Position numbers and translations under genes: made by a program. Below the pieces are notes generated by a model, which saw nothing but the letters and a program-made list of their open reading frames with translations, had not been told where the DNA came from and made no database searches. From Methylobacter sp. (GTDB lineage Bacteria > Pseudomonadota > Gammaproteobacteria > Methylococcales > Methylomonadaceae), in assembly GCA_002928495.1 (NCBI GenBank), contig PERF01000005.1:1-45622 (forward strand): a DNA stretch of 45,622 nt, given 5' to 3'. Below are positions 28,491-36,250 of the stretch, piece by piece; position 1 is the stretch's first letter, and the number at the start of each line of letters is the position of its first letter.

Positions 28491-29750
28491 CTAGAGGATG
28501 TTGGCTTTTACAACATTAAGTGCGGCTTCCGCCTGCATGCGTAACAGTTCTTCTTCAATACCGGCCGCGTAAGTAAGCTCGGCAATATTATCTTTATTAA
28601 AAAAACCCTGAAAACCGTCGAAACGCTGAACGTACTCAATAATGAGTGATGAATGCTCGGAAGCACTGGAAAATATTTGTATAAGGCCTTCACTCTTGGA
28701 TCCGATGACATCCAAAAGAAAGCCTTTGCCCTGCCGTCGGATACAATCCACCACATATTCTATGTTCTCCAGCCCGTTGAACTCTCCATCCTTTACCGCC
28801 AACGCTATGTGATGCAGCCTTGGGCCATAGTTTCGCACAAAGTCCTCAGTAGGCGACGGAAAAATTTTTAAGTGATTTACGAAGAACGGCGTATTGTTTG
28901 CGGTAAATACTTTAGCCGGACTTTTAGCCTCCGCTTCAAAATGGCAGCTTTTAGTGATATTGGTTGAGGAGTTCTGATCGATAATATCAATTGAACCCCA
29001 ATAGTAATAGCTTGATAAGGACAACCACTCCAAGATCGCCACTTCCCGGTTCTGGCTAAAAACTCGGGTTGCCAAATGATCCACCGGCAAAAGCATTTGC
29101 TCAATTCCAAATTGCACTTGCCTAATTTTCGCCTGCTCACAAGCCGCCAGCGCTTCCGAACTGATACTGCTTACCCCCAAATCATAAGTCCGTGGCTGCT
29201 CCGGTTCGCGTTCTGTATACGCAACTATATTGTGGGTGTAGGGTGAGGGTTTACTGATTGCAAAATTTGCCGGCAACTCCAAACGTTTGATTTCCTCGGC
29301 GGTGAAAAAGCGAAAACCGCGTACGTGTTGAAGTTTTACTACTTCTTCCAACGCTGAAACTCTTAGTACTTCACCAATATACCGGCTGTGAGGCCGACTT
29401 GAGCCGATGGGATATACTTCATTTAAACTACGAAAAATACCTTGAATGCCGGCATGTTTGACTTCACGGATTATTAAGTCGGGCGAAGACAGGTCAATCC
29501 TCAACACATGCGACCAATGCGAATCGCTTTCCAAGGTTTCCTGGTATTGGTAAGGTGACATTAAACAAAGTTCGGCAATGTATTCAACCGATTTACCGGG
29601 ATCAACAGTCAACATCATGGCATCAATTTCCTGGATTAAACCGGTAAGACCCAGCTGATCCCGCTCTTCTAAAAGCTTTACCAGATATTCCTCAAAGAAA
29701 CTCGAATTTTTTTTATCTCCGTGCCGTGGAAAAGATAACGATGTTTTCAT
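28491..29750 (-). CDS. VOC-superfamily protein resembling 4-hydroxyphenylpyruvate dioxygenase
   Basis: 419 residues, first gene of the Anbu operon. The C-terminal half matches the HPPD catalytic barrel: VDHLATRVF (H225), RLHHIALAV (H314), GLIQIFSS, then LIIEYVQRF (E372) and GFFNKDNIAEL, corresponding to the HPPD sequence IDHL, QHIAL, FFEFIQR and GFGEGNFKAL. All three residues of the 2-His-1-carboxylate iron site are therefore present. The N-terminal 200 residues do not look like the HPPD N-terminal domain, and substrate residues are not recognisable, so it is unlikely to be the tyrosine-catabolic enzyme. An iron-dependent oxygenase acting on a peptide or 2-oxo acid made by the operon is an inference. 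Confidence 0.78.
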   Translation of the reverse strand: MKTSLSFPRHGDKKNSSFFEEYLVKLLEERDQLGLTGLIQEIDAMMLTVDPGKSVEYIAELCLMSPYQYQETLESDSHWSHVLRIDLSSPDLIIREVKHAGIQGIFRSLNEVYPIGSSRPHSRYIGEVLRVSALEEVVKLQHVRGFRFFTAEEIKRLELPANFAISKPSPYTHNIVAYTEREPEQPRTYDLGVSSISSEALAACEQAKIRQVQFGIEQMLLPVDHLATRVFSQNREVAILEWLSLSSYYYWGSIDIIDQNSSTNITKSCHFEAEAKSPAKVFTANNTPFFVNHLKIFPSPTEDFVRNYGPRLHHIALAVKDGEFNGLENIEYVVDCIRRQGKGFLLDVIGSKSEGLIQIFSSASEHSSLIIEYVQRFDGFQGFFNKDNIAELTYAAGIEEELLRMQAEAALNVVKANIL

Positions 29751-29917
29751 AATGCGCCCTTAAATTGTGCCTTACTTCATTTAGAGCAAGCCTTATACCA
29801 ACATTATTTTTTTCTGCTATCAAAAACTAACTGGTTGTTAAAAATGTTTTTTTAGCGACCAACCCCGCATTTACCACTGATACAACGCTAAACTGCAAGG
29901 CATCAATCCGCGTGCAC

Positions 29918-29932
29918 GCACTGATCAGGTGC
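29918..29932. promoter_or_regulatory. Predicted NtrC-binding site 1
   Basis: GCACTGATCAGGTGC. It matches the dyad GCACC-N5-GGTGC at 9 of 10 fixed positions. It lies about 230 bp upstream of the predicted sigma-54 start, as expected for an enhancer. Confidence 0.65.
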
Positions 29933-29979
29933 AAATTTATTTAAATTATTCGCTAACCTCAGACCGAATAGCGGCTTTT

Positions 29980-29994
29980 GCACAAAAAACGTGA
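29980..29994. promoter_or_regulatory. Predicted NtrC-binding site 2 (weaker)
   Basis: GCACAAAAAACGTGA keeps GCAC and GTG of the NtrC dyad with the right spacing but lacks the last C. Its centre is 62 bp from site 1, close to six helical turns, so two dimers could sit on one DNA face. Confidence 0.45.
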
Positions 29995-30122
29995 CTGATG
30001 AAGGATTTGACACATAGATGTCAAAATTTAGGCTTACCGATTGATTACCAGCTTGCATAAAACTTTATTTAACCTACTGTTTTATTTGAATAATAAAAAA
30101 TATCATTAGAAATAAACAAAAA

Positions 30123-30138
30123 TGGCATTTTTAATGCA
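30123..30138 (+). promoter_or_regulatory. Predicted sigma-54 promoter of small RNA
   Basis: TGGCATTTTTAATGCA: the -24 GG and -12 GC are separated by exactly 10 bp, and TGGCA plus TGCA match consensus (TGGCAC-N5-TTGCA). Start would be about 30148. No protein-coding gene follows on this strand before a strong terminator at 30216-30250. Confidence 0.65.
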
Positions 30139-30148
30139 TTATTTTTAT

Positions 30149-30250
30149 TGCAACCGTCTTAGGGCGTGGGCATTCCTCTTTAAATTTAGGTTGGTCTATT
30201 GGCTAAAGCAGCATCGGCGCATTATCCTCAAGATAATGCGCCTTTTTTTT
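30149..30250 (+). ncRNA. Predicted nitrogen-regulated small RNA of about 100 nt
   Basis: Defined by a sigma-54 promoter 12 bp upstream, NtrC-type sites further upstream and an intrinsic terminator at its end. Within it no ORF with a ribosome-binding site is seen. The central part contains CAACC and GGTTG, which can pair, and an unpaired-looking ATTCCTCTTTAAA whose CCTCTT is complementary to Shine-Dalgarno sequences, for example AAGAGG before the permease gene at 35220. NtrC-controlled small RNAs are known in pseudomonads (NrsZ); no sequence similarity is claimed. Transcription and both ends are predictions. Confidence 0.55.
30216..30250 (+). terminator. Strong intrinsic terminator of predicted small RNA
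   Basis: GGCGCATTATC (30216-30226), loop CTCAA, GATAATGCGCC (30232-30242), then eight T. The 11-bp stem is perfect. The T run is on the plus strand only, so it does not serve the minus-strand GAF gene ending at 30295. Confidence 0.88.
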
Positions 30251-30294
30251 ACACCTAAATTCTTACCGAGTTCACTGAATTTTTATCAAAGTAA

Positions 30295-31212
30295 TCAAAA
30301 TAGAAAAGTTACGATTGCTTTTAAATTTCCATTTTCAATAACCGGAATAGTCAACATTGCGCTTAAACGGCCATCGATATGTGCTTGGTTGGGTGCACCG
30401 CTAATGACCGGAACGCCGGTCAACCATACCCTGCCTAACACACCCTCACCTTTGGGAATCACTACCGCTTCAAAGAGTTCAGCCAAATTATCGCCTTGCT
30501 TGCTATAACCCGCCTGGCAGATTAAGTGCTGACGCTGTTCATCAGGAATCCAGATTTGTAAACGTCTGGCAATGGGGGTAGCCTTCGCCGATAGAAAAGA
30601 CATGATGTAGACTCTTCCCGAAATCACCGAAACCGGTATAGCCAAAGCAGTGCTAATGCCGGTTTTTTTTGCATCATCGGCACGGACAAACGTACTGGAG
30701 GAGCCCATATCTTCGATCAAAATCGGCATACCCCGTTGCCAGACTTCGCCAGGAAGACCATAACCTTTCATCATGGTTAAACTTTTTGAGGTTTTTTCAA
30801 ATTCGGTCAACGAACCGTAATAGCCATCCGTCACACGCAAAGCATTGCTTTCCGTTTCAATATTGCTCCAAACCTCTATGGCGCCGGCATGATGTTCATC
30901 ATCACCACATAAAAAAACCACAACTGCCGTTAAAAATTCTCCGGCAAAGATTGGAATGGCAATTCCACAGGTCAACCCGGCTTTTTTGGCGATTTGAGTC
31001 CGTTTAAAATAAGAATTATCAAATTCAGTCAGAATTAAAGGATGACCGGCTGCCCAAGCTTTACCGGGCAACCCCTCATCGAATGCAAAAGTCTTTTTTT
31101 CACTTACTGCCTTAAATTCAGATAATTCACCATACAAGCCGGCGCTGAACTCCAGTCTGGCCCGGTCAGGCGAAGGCCGCCAAATTTCAGTGACCTTAAT
31201 AAATGTTTTCAT
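30295..31212 (-). CDS. GAF-repeat cytoplasmic protein
   Basis: About 305 residues without signal peptide or membrane segment. It contains three GAF-like units, each with a G-x-x-G-x-x-W-x-x-G-x-P core: EGLPGKAWAAGHP, YGLPGEVWQRGMP and EGVLGRVWLTGVP, each followed by a strand-rich segment ending in AIPI, AIPV or TIPV. GAF domains bind small ligands or tetrapyrroles. No kinase, cyclase or DNA-binding domain is attached, so it must signal through a partner. The ATG at 31210-31212 begins 1 nt after the stop of the upstream gene, implying translational coupling; a TTG three codons earlier overlaps that gene. Confidence 0.82.
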   Translation of the reverse strand: MKTFIKVTEIWRPSPDRARLEFSAGLYGELSEFKAVSEKKTFAFDEGLPGKAWAAGHPLILTEFDNSYFKRTQIAKKAGLTCGIAIPIFAGEFLTAVVVFLCGDDEHHAGAIEVWSNIETESNALRVTDGYYGSLTEFEKTSKSLTMMKGYGLPGEVWQRGMPILIEDMGSSSTFVRADDAKKTGISTALAIPVSVISGRVYIMSFLSAKATPIARRLQIWIPDEQRQHLICQAGYSKQGDNLAELFEAVVIPKGEGVLGRVWLTGVPVISGAPNQAHIDGRLSAMLTIPVIENGNLKAIVTFLF

Positions 31213-31213
31213 G

Positions 31214-32155
31214 CTATTCAACAGATTTATTTTTTAGTTTTTCTTTCAGTATGGATTTAGCATGGTTGTAAGCTTTGAACGCCTGGGGTTGAAGCTTTAC
31301 TTTCCAAAAGTCATAGGAAAAATTCCAAGCTTTCACCAGCAATTTGCCAACCTGTTCGAATTTCTCTTTATTTTTACCTTTAGATAAGGAATCAAGCCAA
31401 TTTTGGACTTGCATTCCCGGCCCATTGACAAACACAGGCTTAAAAAACCACATTTCCATAATGGATATAGTCCACATGAACATAAACGAAACCCCCATGC
31501 CCATACCGGCTAAAATTACCAGCAAAGCAAACATAGGGTCAATTTTGGTTAGCCACCAAGACAAAATATCCGCCAATAGAAACGCATACGGCATGCCGAT
31601 AGCCACGCATTTATACTTGACTGTCGTCGTTTCGGAAAAACTGAAAATCAAGCCTATAAACATAAAGATAAAACTTATGCCGAATAAGTGGATGTGGGAT
31701 ACACGGGTTAACGAGGCAAAGGTAGCGCCTTCATCCTGCTTAGTCAGCTCCTTTAGCGTTTCAAAATTACTCAAATCGGGAATTCCCGACGCATCTTTGT
31801 TATGGCACATCACGCAGCGACTCTCGATAATTTTGTCTATACCGCCATCTACATAGTCGTCCTTGTCGGCGCCTTCACGCACCCAACGGATGATCTCAAA
31901 ACGCTCCTGTTCCGGCGCATTTGCCTTCATCGATCCATTCAGCTTTTGCTCAAGCACAGTACCCGAACGGTTACCATAATAGCTGTAAACAATGTCATCG
32001 ACCGATAAACCGAATTCACCATCCGCCATGCCATGGGTAAATAAAATCTGTACCAGCGCGAAGAAATAACCGACGCCAACTGCACATAAATAGCCGGTAA
32101 ACAAAACCTTGATAGGTGTGTCGTGATCTTTTAGAGGGGTATATTTGGATGTCAT
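31214..32155 (-). CDS. Membrane protein with single heme-c motif
   Basis: 313 residues. One hydrophobic segment near 17-40 (VLFTGYLCAVGVGYFFALVQ), then a soluble stretch of about 110 residues with one c-type heme site CVMCH at 114-118, then three more hydrophobic segments (155-178, 183-205, 208-235) and a Lys-rich C-terminus. The heme motif is between TM1 and TM2, so that loop should be periplasmic. TM2 starts SHIHLFGISF, with two His that could bind a further heme or metal. I do not recognise the family; a redox-sensing or electron-transfer membrane cytochrome is the best reading. It is the middle gene of three. Confidence 0.8.
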   Translation of the reverse strand: MTSKYTPLKDHDTPIKVLFTGYLCAVGVGYFFALVQILFTHGMADGEFGLSVDDIVYSYYGNRSGTVLEQKLNGSMKANAPEQERFEIIRWVREGADKDDYVDGGIDKIIESRCVMCHNKDASGIPDLSNFETLKELTKQDEGATFASLTRVSHIHLFGISFIFMFIGLIFSFSETTTVKYKCVAIGMPYAFLLADILSWWLTKIDPMFALLVILAGMGMGVSFMFMWTISIMEMWFFKPVFVNGPGMQVQNWLDSLSKGKNKEKFEQVGKLLVKAWNFSYDFWKVKLQPQAFKAYNHAKSILKEKLKNKSVE

Positions 32156-32238
32156 GGCAAGTTATCAGTAGTTAAAAATTGATAGGAAAATTAAAAAACC
32201 GGAAACAGAGCTATTGATTTTGATTGACCACTAACGCT

Positions 32239-33207
32239 TCACAACTGAGCGCGTTTTTTTGCATTATTTATTAACAAACACTCGGCTTTACTACCTAAAT
32301 AAACATAAAAACCTAGCGAAAACAACAAAAAAGCTGCCGAAATAATAATCCAAACAGCATCATTAATATGTTCACCGTTGCCATTGAGCGCAAACTTAAA
32401 GATCATTAGCAAAGCCTCGATAGAAACCGCTATGATGATGGCGGCAATAAAGCGCGTGATCGTTCTGCGCGTCGAGCTGTGGCGGAGAATATCCTTATAC
32501 AATAAAACTTCTTCTTCCAGCGTGGTTTTACCCAGATCAAAAATTGCCAACGCCAAAGTCAAATAAATTACAACACCGAATGGGATTTCCAAAGTTTGCG
32601 CGCCGTTAAACGCTACTTGCATAATTTTGGCGCACTCAAGCCCTGCGGCATAAAGTAAAATCAATGATACAGCAAACACCCCAAGCACGATAAATGAATA
32701 GATAATTTTGAAATATGGCTCAAAATGAAAACGGTGAATATCCCCTGTCAAAAAACCTAAAGTCGCATTAAGATCCACATCGAGCACAATATAACCTTTC
32801 ACTTCACCCGCATTGCCATAAATTTTTACGCAAACAGACAAACAAAGTTCGCGGCGAATACTCGATAAGTAAGGTTCAGTAACTACAACTTGATCTGTCT
32901 TAGACGCCAAAAAGTAATAAGGCCTCTTGCTGCGATCCACTCCCAGACCGATTTTGGGATGTTTCATGTAATAGCGCCCAGGAACATTGGTGCAAACCTG
33001 CTTGCCATCCTGATCCAGTAAATACAACAAACTGATAAACGGATAATATGAACATAATGAATTAAGCGATTCGGTTAATTCAGCTTGATCGAACTCAAAT
33101 AATTTTTCATCTGAAAAACAGCCTAAAATCGAAGATAACAAATGGCCTATGGAGAGCCTATGCTCTTCATACTTTTCAATGACATTGATATGACTCATTT
33201 TAGACAT
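32239..33207 (-). CDS. Membrane protein with PDC/Cache-like sensor domain
   Basis: 322 residues. The first 165 resemble a PDC/Cache ligand-binding domain: ISLLYLLDQDGKQV, GVDRSKRPYYF, VVTEPYLSS, then ELCLSVCVKIY and GYIVLDVDL. There is no N-terminal membrane helix before it, unlike most Cache sensors. Four hydrophobic segments follow (about 170-195, 205-227, 252-273, 285-308) and the C-terminus is basic. No kinase, cyclase or receiver domain is present, so output is unknown. It is first of a three-gene minus-strand group with the heme-c membrane protein and the GAF protein, and divergent from the nitrate-type transporter operon. Confidence 0.78.
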   Translation of the reverse strand: MSKMSHINVIEKYEEHRLSIGHLLSSILGCFSDEKLFEFDQAELTESLNSLCSYYPFISLLYLLDQDGKQVCTNVPGRYYMKHPKIGLGVDRSKRPYYFLASKTDQVVVTEPYLSSIRRELCLSVCVKIYGNAGEVKGYIVLDVDLNATLGFLTGDIHRFHFEPYFKIIYSFIVLGVFAVSLILLYAAGLECAKIMQVAFNGAQTLEIPFGVVIYLTLALAIFDLGKTTLEEEVLLYKDILRHSSTRRTITRFIAAIIIAVSIEALLMIFKFALNGNGEHINDAVWIIISAAFLLFSLGFYVYLGSKAECLLINNAKKRAQL

Positions 33208-33525
33208 AGTCTTTCCGCCAACCCGTTAAATAAGGATGCGCAGATTTTATGCCAGCGCCCTACCCCATGCTTATCAAGCTAAATAACTTTGCCAGTCAAT
33301 CCTTTGTACAATTTGTTACAACCCTGAACTTACCAAAGCTCATCTTTGTGTGTTTTCAGCCACAAGATTGGTGCGTAATTAGTACAAAATCGCCCAATAA
33401 TGATGCGTGTACTTTCCTAATACTTAACAAAAACCAGTACAACCGTATCGATCAAAATCAAAAATAAAGCTTAAACAACTGTTTTATATTAAAAAATAAT
33501 AATATTACCCAACTTTTAAATTCTA
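33208..33525. other. Divergent intergenic region upstream of transporter operon
   Basis: About 320 bp. CCACAAGATTGGTGC (33360-33374) resembles the NtrC dyad GCACC-N5-GGTGC with a perfect right half; it lies 150 bp before the sigma-54 element. A 72-codon frame at 33249-33467 lacks a ribosome-binding site and family resemblance and is not called a gene. Confidence 0.5.
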
Positions 33526-33541
33526 TGGCATCGGAATTGCA
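33526..33541 (+). promoter_or_regulatory. Sigma-54 promoter of nitrate-type transporter operon
   Basis: TGGCATCGGAATTGCA matches the consensus TGGCAC-N5-TTGCA at nine of the ten best conserved positions, with 10 bp between GG and GC. The predicted start near 33552 is 4 nt before the first leader hairpin. Confidence 0.82.
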
Positions 33542-33555
33542 TAATTAATCTTAAA

Positions 33556-33659
33556 TGCTCCAGCGTAGGGGTAACAAGCTGACTTAATGTTGAGTTAGCG
33601 ATGACAAAGACGTCTTCCATTTAAGCTCTATGAGTTCTAAGTGGACGACGTTTTTTTTT
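33556..33659 (+). promoter_or_regulatory. ANTAR-type antitermination leader with intrinsic terminator
   Basis: Three RNA elements in order. P1: TGCTCC (33556-33561) pairs with GGGGTA around hexaloop AGCGTA. A 4-nt linker ACAA follows. P2: GCTGACTT (33578-33585) pairs with GAGTTAGC around hexaloop AATGTT. Both loops have A at position 1 and G at position 4, the recognition signature of ANTAR proteins such as NasR, NasT and EutV. Then comes a terminator: 33610-33622 pairs with 33639-33651 with one mismatch, followed by nine T (33651-33659). Binding of a NasT/NasR-like protein is expected to let RNA polymerase through into the transporter genes when nitrate or nitrite is present. The regulator gene is not in the window. 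Confidence 0.82.
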
Positions 33660-33692
33660 GCCTGTTATTTTTAAAAACTCAATGAGGCCAAC

Positions 33693-35069
33693 ATGAAGCT
33701 AAGAACTCTCGCCGCAACCATCACAGCACTTATGTCAACGGTTGCTTTTTTTCCTACCGCTAATGCCGCAGCAAACCTTGAAAAAGAAAATCTTAAATTC
33801 GGGTTTATCAAACTTACCGACATGGCCCCACTAGCTGTAGCCGTTGAAAAAGGTTTTTTTGAGGAGGAAGGCCTTTACGTTCAACTTGAAGCTCAGGCAA
33901 ATTGGAAAGTTTTACTTGACCGCGTTATTAACGGTGAACTTGACGGCGCGCATATGCTTGCCGGTCAACCATTGGGCGTGGCCATCGGTTTCGGCACTAA
34001 AGGTCAAGTGATTACCGCTTTCAGCATGGATTTGAACGGCAATGCCATTACCGTCTCCAATGAAATCTGGAATCAAATGAAGCCCCATATACCGATGGAA
34101 AACGGCAAACCTGTGCACCCAATTAAAGCCGATGCTCTAAAACCAGTCGTAGATCAATATAAAAGTGCAGGCAAGCCATTTAATATGGGAATGGTTTTTC
34201 CGGTTTCCACACACAACTATGAATTACGCTATTGGTTGGCTGCCGGCGGTATAAAGCCCGGATACTATGCTCCCCCGCAAGATGTTGTCGGCCAAATAAA
34301 CGCTGAGGCTTTACTTTCCGTCACCCCGCCCCCGCAAATGCCGGCAACACTGGAAGCGGGCACCATTTATGGCTATTGCGTAGGAGAACCCTGGAATCAG
34401 CAAGCCGTTTTCAAAGGGATTGGGGTCCCGGTTGTAACCGATTATGAAATCTGGAAAAACAATCCGGAAAAAGTTTTCGGTGTAAGTAAAGAATGGGCCG
34501 ACAAAAACCCCAATACCCATAAAGCCACAGTAAAAGCATTGATCAGAGCAGCGATGTGGCTGGATGCGGAGAATGACAAAAACCGCAAAGAAGCCGTTGA
34601 GATGCTTTCGCAAAAACAATATGTTGGAGCTGATTTTGATGTGATTGCCAACAGTATGCTTGGAACTTTTGAATATGAAAAAGGCGATAAAAGACCATTG
34701 CCCGATTTCAATACCTTTTTCCGACACAATGCAACCTACCCTTATTACAGCGATGCCATCTGGTATTTAACCCAAATGCGGCGTTGGGGCCAAATCAATG
34801 AATACAAACCGGACAATTGGTATCTGGAAGTCGCCAAATCAGTATACCGCCCGGATATTTTCATGGCGGCCGCAAAAGAACTGATTGCCGAGGGTAAAGC
34901 CAAAGCCGGCGATTTTCCCGCCGATGGTGAAAGCGGTATTAAAGCGCCCCAAAAAGATTTTATCGATGGCGTGGTTTACGACGCTAGCAAGCCAAATGAC
35001 TATTTGAACAAATTTACTATCGGGCTTAAAGGAAAGCAAAAAGTTGTCGATGGAAAAATCGTTGAGTAA
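33693..35069 (+). CDS. Nitrate/bicarbonate-type ABC transporter substrate-binding protein (NrtA/CmpA family)
   Basis: 458 residues. It has a Sec signal peptide ([23 protein letters not shown]) and no lipobox Cys, so it is a soluble periplasmic protein. Family motifs: [71 protein letters not shown] and NPEKVFG, all typical of NrtA/CmpA/SsuA-like proteins. Sequence alone does not settle nitrate, nitrite, cyanate or bicarbonate, but the sigma-54 promoter and ANTAR leader favour an oxidised nitrogen compound. GAGG lies 5 nt before the ATG. The permease follows after 150 bp. Confidence 0.92.
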   Translation: MKLRTLAATITALMSTVAFFPTANAAANLEKENLKFGFIKLTDMAPLAVAVEKGFFEEEGLYVQLEAQANWKVLLDRVINGELDGAHMLAGQPLGVAIGFGTKGQVITAFSMDLNGNAITVSNEIWNQMKPHIPMENGKPVHPIKADALKPVVDQYKSAGKPFNMGMVFPVSTHNYELRYWLAAGGIKPGYYAPPQDVVGQINAEALLSVTPPPQMPATLEAGTIYGYCVGEPWNQQAVFKGIGVPVVTDYEIWKNNPEKVFGVSKEWADKNPNTHKATVKALIRAAMWLDAENDKNRKEAVEMLSQKQYVGADFDVIANSMLGTFEYEKGDKRPLPDFNTFFRHNATYPYYSDAIWYLTQMRRWGQINEYKPDNWYLEVAKSVYRPDIFMAAAKELIAEGKAKAGDFPADGESGIKAPQKDFIDGVVYDASKPNDYLNKFTIGLKGKQKVVDGKIVE

Positions 35070-35154
35070 ATCACGTTTATCCGTACCCCAAAGACGATTT
35101 TAATCACATCCGCTAAGTATGGATTTTATAACATCGGAACGTGTTGATTAATTC

Positions 35155-35170
35155 AGCGCAGGGAAGCGCT
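35155..35170 (+). repeat. Small hairpin between binding protein and permease genes
   Basis: AGCGC, loop AGGGAA, GCGCT. A short stem followed by TTAAAACCC rather than a T run. Such structures often trim expression of the downstream transporter genes relative to the binding protein; the effect here is inferred. Confidence 0.4.
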
Positions 35171-35219
35171 TTAAAACCCTAGTTAAAATTTAGCTGGCAT
35201 TAACCCGAAGAGGTGACAA

Positions 35220-36233
35220 ATGAACAAGATTATTAAATTTTTAAATATTACCGGACTAACGTGGTTTGTGCCTTTGGTAAGGATTGCAGCGGGAGAAAAC
35301 CCTGCGCAGCAGATGAAACAGCTTTGGTTGATAATGGGCATTCCAATCATTGCATTTATGATTTTTCTGGGAATCTGGAGCTTCTCCGCTTCACAAGTAA
35401 ATACTAGCCTTGGTGCTATTCCAGGACCCACCGCAGTATGGGAAGAGGTTGGCGGTTTAGTTAAAGCGCATTTAGCAGAGCGGGAAAAAGAAGCTGAATT
35501 TTTTGAGCGGCAAAAAGCCAAAAATGAAAAATTACTGACTGAAAATCCGGACGCTGAAATTAGATTACACAATTACACCGGCAAACCCACCTATTTTGAT
35601 CAAATTGTAACCAGTTTAAAAACCGTTTTTGCCGGATTTATTATCGCTACCCTACTAGCTATACCTTTAGGGATTTTGTGTGGTATGAGCCCGATTATCA
35701 ATACCGCGCTCAACCCGATGATACAAATCTTTAAACCGGTTTCACCTTTAGCCTGGTTACCGATTGTCACCCTCGTAGTGAGTGCAGTCTATGTCACAAC
35801 GGATGATTCCTGGTTTGAAAAATCGTTTTTGACCTCCGCTATCACGGTGACTTTGTGCTCATTATGGCCAACCCTCATTAATACTGCTGTGGGCGTTTCG
35901 TCCATCGACAAAGACTTGGTAAATGTGGGGAAAGTGCTGCGTTTGGACTGGAGCACACAAATCCAAAAAATCATCTTGCCGTCAGCCTTACCGTATATTT
36001 TTACCGGCATGCGTTTGTCGCTTGGCGTGGGCTGGATGGTGTTGATTGCAGCCGAAATGCTCGCGCAAAATCCCGGCCTTGGCAAATTTGTTTGGGATGA
36101 GTTTCAAAACGGCAGTTCAAATTCTTTAGGCAGAATCATGGTAGCGGTTTTCACCATTGGCATTATCGGCTTTATTCTTGATCGCATTATGCTGTCTTTT
36201 CAGCAGGCTTTCTCATTTGGAAAATCATTATAA
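35220..36233 (+). CDS. Nitrate-type ABC transporter permease (NrtB/CmpB family)
   Basis: 337 residues. TM1 ([21 protein letters not shown]) is followed by a long polar insertion (about 70-125) rich in Glu, Lys and Gln, predicted helical and periplasmic. The BPD_transp_1 core has further helices ([66 protein letters not shown]) and the coupling motif [20 protein letters not shown]. It forms the channel with the ATPase encoded 17 bp downstream. GAAGAGG is an excellent ribosome-binding site. Confidence 0.93.
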   Translation: MNKIIKFLNITGLTWFVPLVRIAAGENPAQQMKQLWLIMGIPIIAFMIFLGIWSFSASQVNTSLGAIPGPTAVWEEVGGLVKAHLAEREKEAEFFERQKAKNEKLLTENPDAEIRLHNYTGKPTYFDQIVTSLKTVFAGFIIATLLAIPLGILCGMSPIINTALNPMIQIFKPVSPLAWLPIVTLVVSAVYVTTDDSWFEKSFLTSAITVTLCSLWPTLINTAVGVSSIDKDLVNVGKVLRLDWSTQIQKIILPSALPYIFTGMRLSLGVGWMVLIAAEMLAQNPGLGKFVWDEFQNGSSNSLGRIMVAVFTIGIIGFILDRIMLSFQQAFSFGKSL

Positions 36234-36250
36234 AGCCCGAGGTAACAACC

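Larger units (their letters stand above)
29751..30122. other. Divergent regulatory region between Anbu operon and predicted small RNA
   Basis: About 370 bp without a plausible gene. It contains the two NtrC-type sites listed separately. The promoter of the Anbu operon must lie here on the minus strand; I found no sigma-54 element in that direction and no convincing -35/-10. Confidence 0.6.

Noticed and set aside
30122-30508. A 128-codon plus-strand frame overlapping the predicted small RNA and the GAF gene end
   Set aside because: It begins inside the -24/-12 element, has no ribosome-binding site, runs through the terminator and then antisense to the GAF gene. It has no family resemblance.
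33249-33467. A 72-codon plus-strand frame between the PDC-type gene and the transporter promoter
   Set aside because: No ribosome-binding site, no recognisable motif, and it lies where an NtrC-like site and promoter are expected.
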